Below are positions 50,001 to 62,230 of a stretch of DNA of 64,000 nucleotides, piece after piece. Made by a program: the position numbers and the translations under genes. A model generated the notes under the pieces. That model saw only the letters and a list, made by a program, of their open reading frames with translations. It was not told the DNA's origin and ran no database searches. Each line of letters begins with the position of its first letter. Position 1 is the first letter of the stretch. Origin of the DNA: Marsupella aquatica (taxonomy: Eukaryota > Marchantiophyta); the NCBI GenBank assembly GCA_973895155.1, contig OZ316894.1, positions 25,544,001 to 25,608,000 on the forward strand, read 5' to 3'.

Positions 50001-50967
50001 CCAGGAAACTGTGTAGAAAGACTCCTCTTTCTGCACGAGAAGCTTGGCTTAAATATCATCAGAATGATTAAACGATACCAAGTCGTCGAATCCCTCCCCG
50101 AGCCAATAATTACAAATTAGGAAACTGTGTAGAAAGACTCCTCTTTCTGCACGATAAGCTTGGCTTAAATATCATCAGACTGATTAAACGATACCAAGTC
50201 GTCGAATCCCTCCCCGAGCCAATAATTACAAATTATGAATGATGCAGTAGATGGTGAACAAGACCAAGAAGCAATCGAGTTTCAACTATTGGTATGCAAA
50301 GTACTTGGGCAACTGTTGAACAGTATAAGTCACCTTGAGAGGAATCTATACCATGTAAAAACAGCTTAAAAGAAACGGGAATAATCTCAACACAACGACC
50401 GCCAATTTAATTCAAATGAGGGGTGAGATTGTGAAAGAGTATCTACATCTTCATCAACATAAGCCTGCAAGACTGCCACTGGACCTCCTTCTAAGCATTG
50501 ATACACGGTCACCTGCAGAAAGAGACGATTCAGTCAGAAAATAACGAGCGGGTGTAAGAGAAGAAGGCTGGGAAGGAGATTTTTCTTTCATTTTCTGTTA
50601 GAGAGGAGGGAGGGAGCACAGTAAATTGAGCCGCTGACAGAGAATCAATTAGAGACAATGCACCGGCAAGTGCTTACGATTACGAACTGCACTAAAACTC
50701 TGTTTTGAAAACCGAATAGGTACGTAGCCGAATAACATTTTACAACAATTGACCGGTAGATCACGCGACAAAGAGACATACCCGATTGGAGCCTGCAGAA
50801 GCGAAAATTGAGAAGAAGCGGGAATCTATAAAGTTGAAGGTTATGGCATACAATGGACGCTTGCCTTCCTGCAGCCTATTGGTCACCTTGTAATCCCGCT
50901 TCTTCTTCCCAACGACTGCCTGGCCTTCCACTGGCTCTCCCCCAAGCGGAGCTGACTTCCCTGCCAT
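47079..50967 (-). CDS. FIE: FIE, plant ESC/EED-type Polycomb WD40 protein, 13 exons
   Basis: Exons are 50967-50782, 50512-50447, 50030-49908, 49681-49601, 49285-49193, 49002-48927, 48766-48687, 48503-48432, 48174-48115, 47925-47829, 47670-47607, 47450-47391 and 47151-47079. All introns are GT-AG with matching phase; the product is 376 residues against about 369 in Arabidopsis. It is the WD40 propeller subunit of PRC2, which binds trimethylated H3K27 and supports the H3K27 methyltransferase. Clear family stretches are '[16 protein letters not shown]', '[12 protein letters not shown]', '[11 protein letters not shown]', 'DESIRLWNV', '[16 protein letters not shown]', '[11 protein letters not shown]', '[17 protein letters not shown]' and '[12 protein letters not shown]'. 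I chose the ATG at 50967; the first ATG upstream, at 50999, is in another frame. Oddity: a 116-bp tandem duplication covers the start of exon 3 and its acceptor. Confidence 0.95.
49769..49840. repeat. 36-bp tandem duplication in FIE intron 3
   Basis: The units 49769-49804 and 49805-49840 ('CTGTAACGCGCCTGTT' to 'GTTCATACGT') differ at one base. They lie between exons 3 and 4. Confidence 0.9.
50003..50234. repeat. 116-bp tandem duplication over the FIE exon 3 acceptor
   Basis: The units 50003-50118 and 50119-50234 are nearly identical, with about two mismatches. Each contains the branch/acceptor region and the first 27-28 coding bases of exon 3. In gene orientation the extra copy comes first. 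Splicing to its acceptor would read nine correct codons (KEESFYTVS) and then hit TAA. Correct mRNA therefore requires skipping the first acceptor. Confidence 0.9.
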
Positions 50968-53900
50968 TGCTCCCTCAAATGGTAGATTCAATCTCCCATT
51001 CAATCTCCACCAAATATCATGAGAGTACTCGCAATGCAGCTTAACAATTCATAAACACTTCGCTGATGTCGCCAAAAACAGAGCTCCCGCCGAGAATCTG
51101 TCACGAGGACCTGAACAAATTTGAACTCGTCTCCCGGTTCCAGGCGAGAGTCTCCATCACTTCGGCTCACCGTTGGGAGAAATCCTGAGAATCCGCCAGC
51201 TCTTTGGCCCGAATCTCCGTCACCTCTCTATTCGTCGACCCTCACGGACCACAATTTTTAGAACAAGTGTTTGTTCTCAAGCTGAAATGACAAGAATCCT
51301 TCTCCAATCAAATGCCGGAGCACGACGTAAAAGTCTCTCACTAATCGAACCAAATGTTGCGTATCTCGTTCCTCCCGAAGTACAGCAATAAGAAAGTTGA
51401 TAGCAGGAGCAACATATTAGTCTGCACATCGAGTGCAATCTTCATACCTCCGTCCACAACATGAACAAAAAATCTCAAACACAATTCGAGACAAGTGAAC
51501 CATCTCTCCAGCTTGCGACTGAATGCTGCTGGCGTTCCAGTTAAGGCTCCTCTCCGCGTTCTATTACGCTGAACCCTAATGGCAATTCGTGGCGTCCAAT
51601 GCCTTCCATTACAGCAAGATTTATCTATTTACAGCCTAGAGTGTACAGAAGGACGGAAGCTATCGGGGTCTCGCCAGACCGACGAGCAGACATAGCTAGG
51701 GAGGGAAGGGGTATTTTGTAATCACGAAGGACAGGATTTGAATGAAGTACAGTACAAACACCGTCATGATGGACACGCTTCGAAGGAACAGGTACACAAA
51801 AATGATGGACATGCTCTGGAACGAAGTAGACCCGCGATAATACAGGAGCGAGAAAAGCCACTAATACCGTATATTGCGCCACGCTTGCTGTGCTGTAAAA
51901 ACAAGCCTTTGTGGGGCCCTGTACCTGAAAATATATCCACTATGGAAACTTGTAGGGGGGCCGTATTCGGTGATTTGTTTGTCTCACATCGTCGTTGGGG
52001 AATGTTTTGACTCGAAATATTGTCTTGTGCTAGACAAAGCTCCTGAGACTCCTCCAGAAATATGTATCACGTGTTCTTAATTCTAAGTGGCTAAGGGGAT
52101 AAGCACCTCCTTGAGGTCGTCTAATCACACTTTCACCCAGGTATTTAACAACCACTACTCTAGTTGATGTAAATGTCAAGCATTAACTCATTCTGAATTT
52201 GAATTAGTTCCTTGACCCCCTAGCTATTTTGCTTAGCAAGCTCAAGTAGGAGGCAACCAGGGCCACTATGCACAGCAAGGAGAAAGAGACAAAGCAGGTA
52301 GAGAGAGGCAGAGGGGATCAGGTATGAGTGCATTACTACTTGCAAGTGCATTGCTCCTGAGAGCCGTAGAGAGCAATTTGAAATTTGAAAGGATGCAGAT
52401 CTCTAAATCACACTTCTCGGTCCTAAATGCGTGTCAACAATCGTCTTTGCAATACATTCGGATTCACCCAAGACTATAGGACAGCTTCAATCCATGCAAA
52501 TTTTGCTCTCTCAAAACTCAATTCAGTACATCCGTAATTCATCACACTTGATCCTCCACTCTTTCTTTTATTTTGGATGTTCTTGGAAAATAAAGCATTG
52601 AAAGTGTTTACTTTCGATTCAATGTTTCACCCAGAGTTATCCATCCATCTTGTGTTTAGTCCACATTTCCATACATTTCCAGATTGTCAATGTCGTGCGC
52701 TTACAGATTGCTACACAACATACATCGCTTGTCATATACATCCATAACTAAACATAATACATCACACATACATAAGAGAATGGAGACAAGTGGAACTCAA
52801 GTTCACATGTGTCCAAAACCCACAATAATCTTCACAAAAATTTGACAACGGTCGGTACCAATCAACGCAAATCAATTTAGTCCAATCTGATCACACACAA
52901 TTGATTGTGCCGGGACCTTACAATGGGAGAAATTGATTGATATGGGATCTCACAATTGGAGAAATACTCTCCAAACAAACTCAAATTGAACCCTATAATT
53001 GGCTTTGATAGCACACATACAAAATATATAAACCTAGATAGTATGATATACCACAATACCACCTAGAATGTTGTGACATCAACAAGTGGTTTACACTCTC
53101 TAGAATTTGACTGTTTGTGGAGATGAAAGACATGAGTGAACAAATTAAAACAATTGGACAAAATTGTATCGTGTGTCAAGCGTTGAGCAAAGCTATAGTT
53201 GGGGAAAAAAGGAACCAACTAAATCTTTTTGTTGAGCAGTTGAGTGAGGTTTGTGGGAAAAGCAAATGGGACACAACCTCCTGATGTTGCATTTCTTGAG
53301 TTGGTGACGGTTCTTTAATTGTGTACAAGTTATACGATCATACGGTATCTATCATTCACCTCACAACTCACTCAAAACTCAGCTAAAGATCGCTCCTCCG
53401 TTTCTTTGACGCAGTGTGACAGAATGACAGTATCCTGTTCACAATCAACCCGTTGGTATATCTCTCATCGAAAGAGAGAGGATCAGACTGGTATGAGTCA
53501 CTTATGTTATTTTAGAGATAGTTATCTAACTAATTACATAGTAAACAATTTAAAAACACTCAAAATGTAGCTTATTATGAGAGTATGAATGGATCACTAT
53601 ATTCATTAAAACTGAAATTATAAAGGATATAGGGAAATTTGGCGATTTAAAAACATAGTTTTAGGCATGAAAATTGTAAATTTGGAAGATGAAAAATGAA
53701 AATTCAAGCATCATTAAATGTAAATTTGGGGACAAAAAAATGAAATTTTGGGAAAGTAAAATATTAAATTGGATGATATTAAAAAACATTTGGGTGATAA
53801 AAGTGTTCATTTGGTTGGAAAATAGATAGAATCTAGTAATAACATATAAGCTTGGATAGCATCTATAGTCAAAACATTTAGCTTGAGTAAGATATCTAAC

Positions 53901-54184
53901 TAAGCACCAATACAATGGAATGACTATAGTGTCTAGACAAAGTTAACTAGGATGATATCCAACCTACTAGAAGGAATGAAATGGCATCATTTTCTAGAAT
54001 TAAAATATACTAAGACAAATAAAATAATAATTATAAGAAAGTCCATTCAATAGCTTTGAGAGATCATAGAGTATTAATTTGATTGTCTTGTTCTCTCACT
54101 TTAGACCAACGCATGGAAATCAACTCAACCCTCTTAATCACAAGTCATTTGAGTGGAGACTTGTAACCTACGAGTTCTATCAAT
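50968..54184. other. Intergenic stretch upstream of FIE, no gene recognised
   Basis: The first few hundred bases should contain the FIE promoter and 5' UTR. From about 52 kb the sequence is AT-rich with no recognisable coding region or clear transposon end. A left end of the element at 54185 may lie here, but I could not identify terminal inverted repeats. Confidence 0.5.
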
Positions 54185-57100
54185 CTACTCATCAATTATA
54201 CCTTCCATGTAAATTTTGAGAGTTTTCAAAACATTCTTAGGAATTGTCAAACCTCTATCCATAATATTTTGTTCTTTAGCACCTGACTTAAACCCATACA
54301 TTGCAGAATTTGCAAACTGCCAACTTTGAGTAACATTGTCAAACCCAGGATCCAGCTCCCAAGTCTTAGTGGTTTGAAAGCAACGTTCATATCGAACACA
54401 ATCCTTTGCATCATGCTTACCATGTTTAGGCCTCCACCATTGTACTTGGAACATAGGAGCATTCCTAAGAGGAATGCTCTCAACAGACGTTGAAGAAGAC
54501 CCTTCAATATGTTGCAAATCTGTTGAGGGAACCTCATGGTTTGGATCACACCACCCAAAGCTCGAACCAACCAGAAACGCCCTTTGCCATTTTCCTGTTC
54601 CCATTCATCCTCTGGACGTAAAAATACAAAGTGACCTTCTTGAATATCTTGTAGAGGAATCCAACGTGCAAGTTCTCGCTCTTGTCGTGCACCAACAAAG
54701 GGTGCAGCTTGATCTTCCATCTCTTCCATGTACTCATTTTGAAGGTCCATCATCTCTGGATTTTGAGAAGGTTCACTTGACGGCTGAGATGTCCCCAAAA
54801 TCATCTTGTAACCTGTGCCATTGTTAGTCTTTGGCCAAAAATCAGTTGTCAATGGCAAATGTCTTTCCCCCTCCCCTTCTATTGTAAGTTCCTCGGACAG
54901 TGCTTGCACAAGATTCTCCCAATATTTGACCAGAGGAAATCTCTCTTTATATGCTGCAGAGGTCTCATCCTTACAACTTTTCTTCAAGAAATCAATATAG
55001 CGATTAAGGAATGGGATGATTTCTCCAGCCTTCTTTTGTACATCCCCAGATATAGGTTTTGCAAATGGTTGGCCTTCCGGTAAAATGAGCGCATTTGTGA
55101 TGGGATCAGTTCTCCAAATGGACCTTCCCATTGCCGGAAGCCAAGGTTGCTTGACATGTGCTTTATATTGATACACTGGCACATTATCCCTCATGGAGAA
55201 AAGAAATGCCACTGGTTTTGAGTGACCTTCTATCTCTTTCACCTGGAAAGTTTTCAAATACTCCTTGTAAGATGCAACCTCTTGAATCAATCATGGTACA
55301 GGATGAATGCTTTCACACTCCCAAACCTCAGCCATCAACCCCAAGAGGGTAGCAACCTCTTTGTATCTGACCTGTTTGGATACTTGAGAAAATAATGCAT
55401 CCACGTCTTCATGGGTGTGGCCAACCATGAGGAATGACATTTGCACAGTTTCAAACACCCCCTGCTAACAAGCTCAGTGCAAAATGTCATCACATATTGA
55501 TTTTTGTTATCTTTCCCTGAATTGTCCATCTGCAACGTTAGGTGCCTTGGTAAGGGCTTGAAAGAGCCCCTAGTAGTCTCAGGATCATCCTTAGAACCAA
55601 CATCCACTGTGCTTGACTTTTTAGTCTCCTGACCATCTTCAATGCCTTGAAATCGAACAATTGAAACATTTTTGGGTTCCAAGTAACCGGCCAGAAATGC
55701 TTCAAAGTCTAGAAGGGACTGAAATATTGGCCTAGTTGCATTCCAATTCAATCCCTCAAGAAGGTCTCCAGTTTTGTCTCCTGTGTAATCTTCCAAATCT
55801 CGGAGGCATTTGGCCAAAGATGTCACGGTAAAGTCTGCATCTCCAGGCCAAAGTCCAGTCAAACTGAAATGTGCATACACTCCAGGATCTCTTCCATGGG
55901 TTAACATCCCAGTAAGAGCAATAGGCAAAGGCTGACCACTACCAGAGAGGGATTTTGGAGTGGGGACCAACCTGGGGATCCAAGTCTTGGCTTGATCCAT
56001 CTTATCGTGAATAATGCAAAGATAGTTTTGAGGATCCTTCTTTGCAAGAACCCTATGAGCATAGTAAACATATCTTCTTGACATTGGTTCACGAAGATGT
56101 CACGCTCTTTTCTCTTCAATCTCTGCACGCTCTTTTTTTCTCTTCTCCCGCATCAATTGATCTTTGAACTCAGTGCAAAAGTGCACTTGGCAAATGCACT
56201 TCCCTTGTGAAAGTCAAAATTATCAAATGAGTTTTTCCAGATGTTGTACATAGTAACTTCAGTAACCTTAGCAAACCCATCTAATTCCATCTTGGTAAAC
56301 ACCTCTTGGAAAATCTCCTTCTTAGTAAAACAAGATGGGAGCCGATATTCAATAGTGTCAGTGCCGTTGGACCCACCATAGGGAAGATGTGGCATTGGTT
56401 CCCCATTTTGGATTAAAATGGACTCCAACAAGGCGCGAGCGTGCAAAGTGCTTGATCGTGTCTTCCGTTGTCCCTGATTTCCATGGAAACCAATTGTGCA
56501 ACCAGCTTCGTATTGATTTTTTTAGTCATAGTACTTTGTTGTACTGAACCCATGCATTTTAATAAATGCATCTTTACAAACCACACGTCCCTTAGAACAA
56601 AAAATCCCTTTCTCTTGACTTGCTCCTCCTACACCCAAAGAGACTAAAGATGTGACTTGTTTTGTTGTCACTTGACATTCCATGGTATTCCCTCCTCATT
56701 GCCTCTAAGTCCTCCCTGGGCATGTTCAAGCAACACTTTAGCTTGCAACAACCTTCTCTTTGGATGGAATCAATGGACTCCTCGTTAATTTTCAAAAGTG
56801 CCCTCGACTCCAAATGCCTTTTCTTCCTCTCCTCAAGATCAACTTTTGTCCTCCTAATGAAATTGTATGGTCTTTTTGTAGGTTTACCATCACCATCCGA
56901 ATCCGGATCGCCCTTAGTTCGACCCGACTCCATCCACTTCTCTGAAACTTCCTCAAGGATATCCCCAAGAAACCTTTGAGACGAAATCAATAGAAGGGAT
57001 TTGATTTCCCACCTCACCAAGCCAGGGTTACCAACACGGATATTTGGAAATAATCCGGGTTCACTGATATTCACAACAGCAACACCAACATGATCTGCAC

Positions 57101-57899
57101 CAAGAAGTTCATCGTCAACGGCACCTGTTTCAAATGGGACCGTGATAACACCTGTTGCAACCTTTCGACAACGGGAAGCGTCATACAAATCAACCTCCTC
57201 CGCCATCCAATTGGAACGTAGTGTAAAATCTTTTAATGGAAGATCATTGAAAATATTTGAACTACCAAACACGCCAAAATCTCGAAGAGTGCCCTTTCTA
57301 GAAACATGTGCAACATCCCAGATAACCCACGTATGCAAGGCCTCTTCTATTGTATCAGCTCCAGGGTGCGAGTATGGCAATTTTTGATTTCCCTTAACAA
57401 TATGAGATATTCTTATACTGATGCGACCAACCCCGAGTGTTTCAGTATGACAAATATCCATCGGATTTGTCTTGAAAACAACTCCATTTGCAACCAACTG
57501 ATCAAAAATGAACATCTGAACTTCATCTCCTTCCTTGAACATGTCCTCTTCAACCCTTGCATCAATTTTGCATTTATCATTTCCAGCATCTCCAGCCAAA
57601 GAGAAATCATCGACATTGATTCTTCGGCGCTGAGTTGATGACCTCAAGTATGCCAATGCACAATCCCAAATCACGCAGGAGTCAATTGCCTCAGCCAATG
57701 TAGAAAATTTGGGCGAAGGAAATGGAAGTTGACGCGATCCATCAAAACACTTTTCGATCAATACCCCAGCAATTCGATTGTCCCCTAGACAAATGTTCTA
57801 TATAGTATCCTGGGGGTCAACCTTTTGAACTATCCCAATTGCCGTTTCAAATCCATCGATCACCAATGACACTTCATCCCCTCGTGTCAAATTGATCAT
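54185..57899 (-). pseudogene. DUF8039-like / DUF7869-like transposase, multiply disrupted
   Basis: From the ATG at 57899 the protein has three similar N-terminal modules of about 75-110 residues ('GDEVQMFIFDQLVANGVV...', '...PYSHPGADTIEEALHTWVIWDVAHV'), like DUF8039 of plant transposons. A cysteine cluster 'CCKLKCCLN', 'GRVVCKDAFIKMHGF' and 'AKCTFCTEFK' follow. The DUF7869-like core has 'LCIIHDKMD', 'LQMDNSGKDNKNQYV' and 'VGHTHEDVDALFSQ', which I read as a probable DDE-type triad. The C-terminus has 'GHFVFLRPEDEW', a small beta-domain-like segment. Breaks: TAG 57798-57800, frameshift at an A run near 56600, TAA 56522-56524, frameshift near 56185, TGA 56100-56102, frameshift at five G near 55464, TGA 55291-55293 and frameshift near 54560. 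Domain order is still complete, so decay is moderate. Confidence 0.75.
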
Positions 57900-59514
57900 G
57901 ATAGCGGACTATCTGTATTCAAATAAAGTTAGAAATTGTTAAGTTCCCCATGTTACAATCATGTTTCAAAATCTGGACTCTCCTCCAAAAAATATTGTAA
58001 AATCACTCAAAACCCTAAATACATTCAAGTCGGGTCGGAATTATTTCGACCCTCCTCCAACATTATGTCTTGAAATGATTGAATTGACTAAACATTTACA
58101 AGTCGGGTCGGAATTATTTCGACCCTCCTCCAACAATGTCTTGAAATGATTGAATTGACTAAACATTTACAAGTTGGGTCGGAATTATTTCGACCCTCCT
58201 CCAACAATATGTCTTAAAATGATTGAATTGACTAAACATTTACAAGTCGGGTCGGAATTATTTCGACCCTCCTCCAACAATATGTCTTAAAATGATTTAA
58301 TTGACTAAACATTGATAAGTTGGGTCAGAATTATTTCGACCCTACTCCAACTATTAAGTTGAAATTATGTCAAAACTATTTGTGAAACTATCTTGCTTAT
58401 GCTTTTATATACCAGTTTAAAATGCTAGTTAAGATGACATAGTCAGGTCGGCACGAAATAATTCCGACCCACTTCTAGAAACTATGTTAGTAATCACATA
58501 AAGGGGTACAGTAAGTTCTACACATGCTAGACTGTGGATAAAGGTCTAGAATGAGTAAAATATATGATCTAGAACCTAATGTGTAAATCTTAATCTAGGT
58601 TTGGCTTAAAGGTATTGAATTAGATGTAGTTGAGCTAGTACTTCTAAGATAAATAAATAAAATCACTAACCTGCTCCGCAATATATCTTTGTCCACCCTT
58701 GTACAAGCTAAATGGGTACCTTGGATGCCAGCATTGTAACTCTTAGCACCACAGTGCTCACCAGTGCCCTTACTAAACCTTCCATTCAACCATGCGGACC
58801 TAAACAAGGCACTCGGACAGAGGAGAGTCAGTGATCGTACCAATCACTGTCTAAATGACAATGAACCAAAAAATGGATTGTGGGAGGTCTATACTCAGTT
58901 TGAGAGGCAAAAATCCCACACATTACCCAGCACACGAGTGGACACCAACAGATCGGGCACGGGTGGATGAGGCACGCACCCAGCACACAAGTAGACATCG
59001 GATAGGGTGTCAGCCAATCACTCACGAGTGATAGGTGAGTTGCGAGCACACACCGTTGACAGCTCGGAAGTTTAAAATTGGTAGGTGAGTCACGACTGGT
59101 CGTGAGTGGTCACACCATCAGTGACTCACGATCACATGCACCGAGGAGGGTCTCCATCATTGGCGCGCATTGATGCCTCTGTACCCTCTCGGATCCTTGC
59201 CTCCTCGGACTCCTCGCTCGCAGGGGGTATAGGAAGGCAGGCCTTGCGCTTGAGGCCTCATTTCCTTGCCTCCCTCTTGCCTCCTCTCTCGTCTCCTCAC
59301 TCCTTGCCTCCCTCTTGCCTCGCTCTAGGGCTTTTGTTTTTGCCTCGCTCTTGGGATTTGTTTTCCGCCTCGCTCTAAGGCTTTTATTTCCGCCTTGCTC
59401 CCTTCCCTTTTGGGTCGCTCCCTCGATCATTGTTTGCCTGTTAGTGCCCTCTTGCAGCCTGTGGCATTCTCCATTGCTGCCACGTGTCATCTTAAATCTC
59501 ACTCGCCCCTTACA
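57900..59514. promoter_or_regulatory. Shared intergenic region between two divergent transposon genes
   Basis: About 1.6 kb between divergent start codons, so it should hold both promoters. It includes the palindrome array at 58032-58470. Nearer the right gene (59250-59420) there are repeated 'TGCCTCGCTCTAGGG'-type half-sites that match the left arm of the intronic palindromes. No coding region is seen. Confidence 0.5.
58032..58470. repeat. Tandem array of palindromes GGGTCG...CGACCC, about 72-bp period
   Basis: Five units contain 'GGGTCGGAATTATTTCGACC' plus C, at 58032, 58105, 58176, 58249 and 58322. Between them lie 'CTCCTCCAAC', 'TGATTGAATTGACTAAACAT' and 'TTACAAGT'. A sixth copy at about 58447-58470 is in the opposite orientation. 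The 6-bp stems are exact in four of five units ('GGGTCA' in the last). Confidence 0.9.
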
Positions 59515-59710
59515 ATGTCTACTTCCTCCAGTTCTGAAGCTTCCACCACCTCCGCCAGTTCTCAAGAGTCATTGAACTTCAATTATAACTCTCTGTATGA
59601 ATATGACCCTAAAGACCCGGATGTCCAAAAATTGGTTAACAATGTGTTGGAGACGTCAAAGAAAGCCCAGTTAACTTTTCCACGTAAGGCACCACCTGCT
59701 TCAACTTCTT

Positions 59711-60377
59711 GCCTCACCCTAAGGGCGAGGCAACTTTACTTTAATTTGGATTTCAAACTTCTTATTAGGAAAATTTCTATATTCCTTTGCAGTCGCCTCG
59801 CCCCAAGGTCGAGGCGACGTCTACTTCATTCTAGATTTCTTGTTGCTCCGAAGGCGTATTGGACCTTGTATCTTACATTAATAAAGGATCTTTAGCTATA
59901 TTCTATTTTTTGCCTCGCTCTTGGGGCGAGGCGATGTCGTCTGCATTCCTCAAATGTAGTCTGCATTCCCAGAAGTTGCCTCGCCCTTGGGGCGAGGCGA
60001 TGTTATCTACATTCCTAAATGTTGTCTGCATTCCCAGAAGTTGCCTCGCCCTTGGGGTGAGGTGATGTCCTCTACATTCCTAAATGTTGTCTGCTTTCCC
60101 AGAAGTTGCCTCGCCCTTGGGGCGAGGCGATGTCCTCTGCATTCCTAAATGTTGTCTGCTTTCCAGAAGTTGCCTCGCCCTTGGGGTGAGGCGATGTTGT
60201 CTGCATTCCTAAATGTTGTTTGCTTTCCTAGAAGTTGCCTCGCCCTTGGGGCAAGGCGATGTCGTCTGCATTCCTAAATAGTGTTTGATTGCTTGGATGA
60301 GGTGGCAGGGCTAATTGCACTAGGAGCAACGAAGATTTTGCAATCTTCTAATTGTCGCCTCACCCCAAGGGCGAGGC
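59711..60377. repeat. Nine palindromes GCCTCG...CGAGGC in intron 1
   Basis: Copies start at about 59711, 59794, 59912, 59978, 60043, 60108, 60172, 60237 and 60357. The form is GCCTCGCCC-TT/AA-GGGCGAGGC with few changes, so each can fold as a near-perfect hairpin. Copies 4 to 8 form a tandem array with a unit of about 65 bp containing 'CATTCCTAAATGTTGTCTGC'. All lie inside the 767-bp intron 59684-60450. Confidence 0.9.
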
Positions 60378-62050
60378 ACCTTGAAAGTTTTCCACATGTC
60401 AATGTTAAAAATATGATGCTGACCATTTTGTTTTCAATGTTTCTTACCAGGAAAAAATCTTGAGAAGCCGGAGTTAAATATTATGGACGAGGATATCAAG
60501 GACTTTGTTTTCCCTGACCAAGATACTCCAGGATTTAGATGGGCACTAGAAGTTGGGGTGTCGGCGGAAGGCAGTCTCTTGATTTGTTTCAAGGGCCTCA
60601 CAAGTCAATTGAATGACCGCAAGACAATTGTTACTCTAGGTCCAGTCGTCCTTGTGAACACGGACAACAACCGCAATGCAACGATTATTGTTGAGTCCAA
60701 TGAGAAATCTCAGTGGATGAGACTTCTAGTGCCAATAAAACTCTACTCGACTTTACTGAATGTTGAGTGGATGGCTCGATTGGAGATAAGCATAGCTGAT
60801 ATGGGATTCTTCCCAGATGGAGTAACAATTGATCAGATGTTTGAGAAGACGCGTTCTCAAATAAGTGGAGTTGACCTAGTGTTTGGATTTCTCTACGTAA
60901 AGAAGCACATGCATGATAATGCGGACAGTGTGGACCCTCCGTCTACTTGGATAGTTCAAAGGACGATTGATAAGGCACATTTTTCATACGAGCAAGCAAT
61001 CGACAAGAGTTTCATTTTTTGTCCAGAGTTTCAAGAGGCCGCGTGCCGGACGTGGATTTCAGAGATGAAGAAAAAAGAAGCAAAGCATAAGGCAAAGGAG
61101 AGAAAGAAGACAGTGGAAAGAAGTGCGCAATGAAAGACAGAGAAGAAACGAAAGCTTCAAGAGCCGGTTGTTCAACAAGAGAAACAATCTGGGAGTTCAC
61201 GCCGTAAGAAGATGGCTAAAAAAAATGAAGATGATGAGGGCCCCCAAAAAAATAAGCAGACAAAGAAGGCAAAGGTTGCGAAATCAAAACCAATGTCAGG
61301 GTCAACTTCAAACTTTGTCTTGCATCCAGAGGATGATATGTGTCCGACAAAAGGACCCAAAGAAGATGATGTGCTCAAAGGCCAAGAGGTTTTGCGTAAT
61401 ATTGAGCAGTATTATACTTTTGGCATCCGCAAAGTTTTTGATATTCCTGTAAAAAGTATTAATCCGCCATCGGCCGTTTTTGTATATCGAATGTTCAATC
61501 TTTCGCATGCAATGGAGATATCAAAGTCTATGATGAAAAACCCTGGATAGGAACCACAAGTTGCTGATTTGATTCCGTATCACGAGAGCACTAAACAGTT
61601 GCTTCATTATGACAACACACCTCAGGATAGGAAAGAGTTTTTGATTGGTGTGAAGAAGCATGAGATCCAATTCCTTGCCATCAGTGGCCAGCATTCTGCA
61701 AGAGCTGCCCAATGGATCTAAGGGTGGGCCGAGACTGACGCCAAGCTGACAGATCTTGCCAACAAACTAAAGTATAGGAAAGCAAGGATCCTATCTGACC
61801 TCACTCCGAAGACAATTTTGGTTGAGCATTCAAGTTTATCGAATGCTGTCAATGATACTATGCAATTTAAGTCTTGTTTTTTAGAGACTATTGTTCATGC
61901 ACGAAGGCAGTTTGAGGAGTGCGGGAAACCGCTGCGTCCAGGGATTGGGACCAATCAAAATACAGACAGGAAAAACTATCAGGTACATGTTGGAGCAACG
62001 CAAACTATTCTTGATCCGCTTTGTTTAAAGATTGTCAATGGTAGAGGTTT

Positions 62051-62230
62051 GCCTCGCCCCAAGGGCGAGGTTGCCTTTTCTTGTTTTCCTTGGTTAGAAG
62101 ATTAAAGCAAATGTTTGCCTCGCCCTGAGGGCGAGGCAACCTAGACTAGTCTCTCTAAGAAAAATTCCCTAGTTCCATTTCAATCAATTGCGGTTAGATG
62201 TAGAGGTTCGCCATGCCCTTGGGGCGAGGC
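62051..62230. repeat. Three palindromes of the same family in intron 2
   Basis: Copies at about 62051-62070, 62117-62137 and 62209-62230 keep the GCCTCG/CGAGGC or GCC/GGC stem. They are confined to the 334-bp intron 61983-62316. The neighbouring exons contain none. Confidence 0.9.

Noticed and set aside
54185-57899. Functional gene model made by introns joining the open pieces
   Set aside because: The pieces join by single-base shifts or in-frame stops within continuous homologous protein, without splice sites, so decay is the better explanation.
59711-60377. CRISPR-like look of spaced palindromes
   Set aside because: The spacers in the central array are themselves repeated, and the context is a plant transposon intron, so this is not CRISPR.
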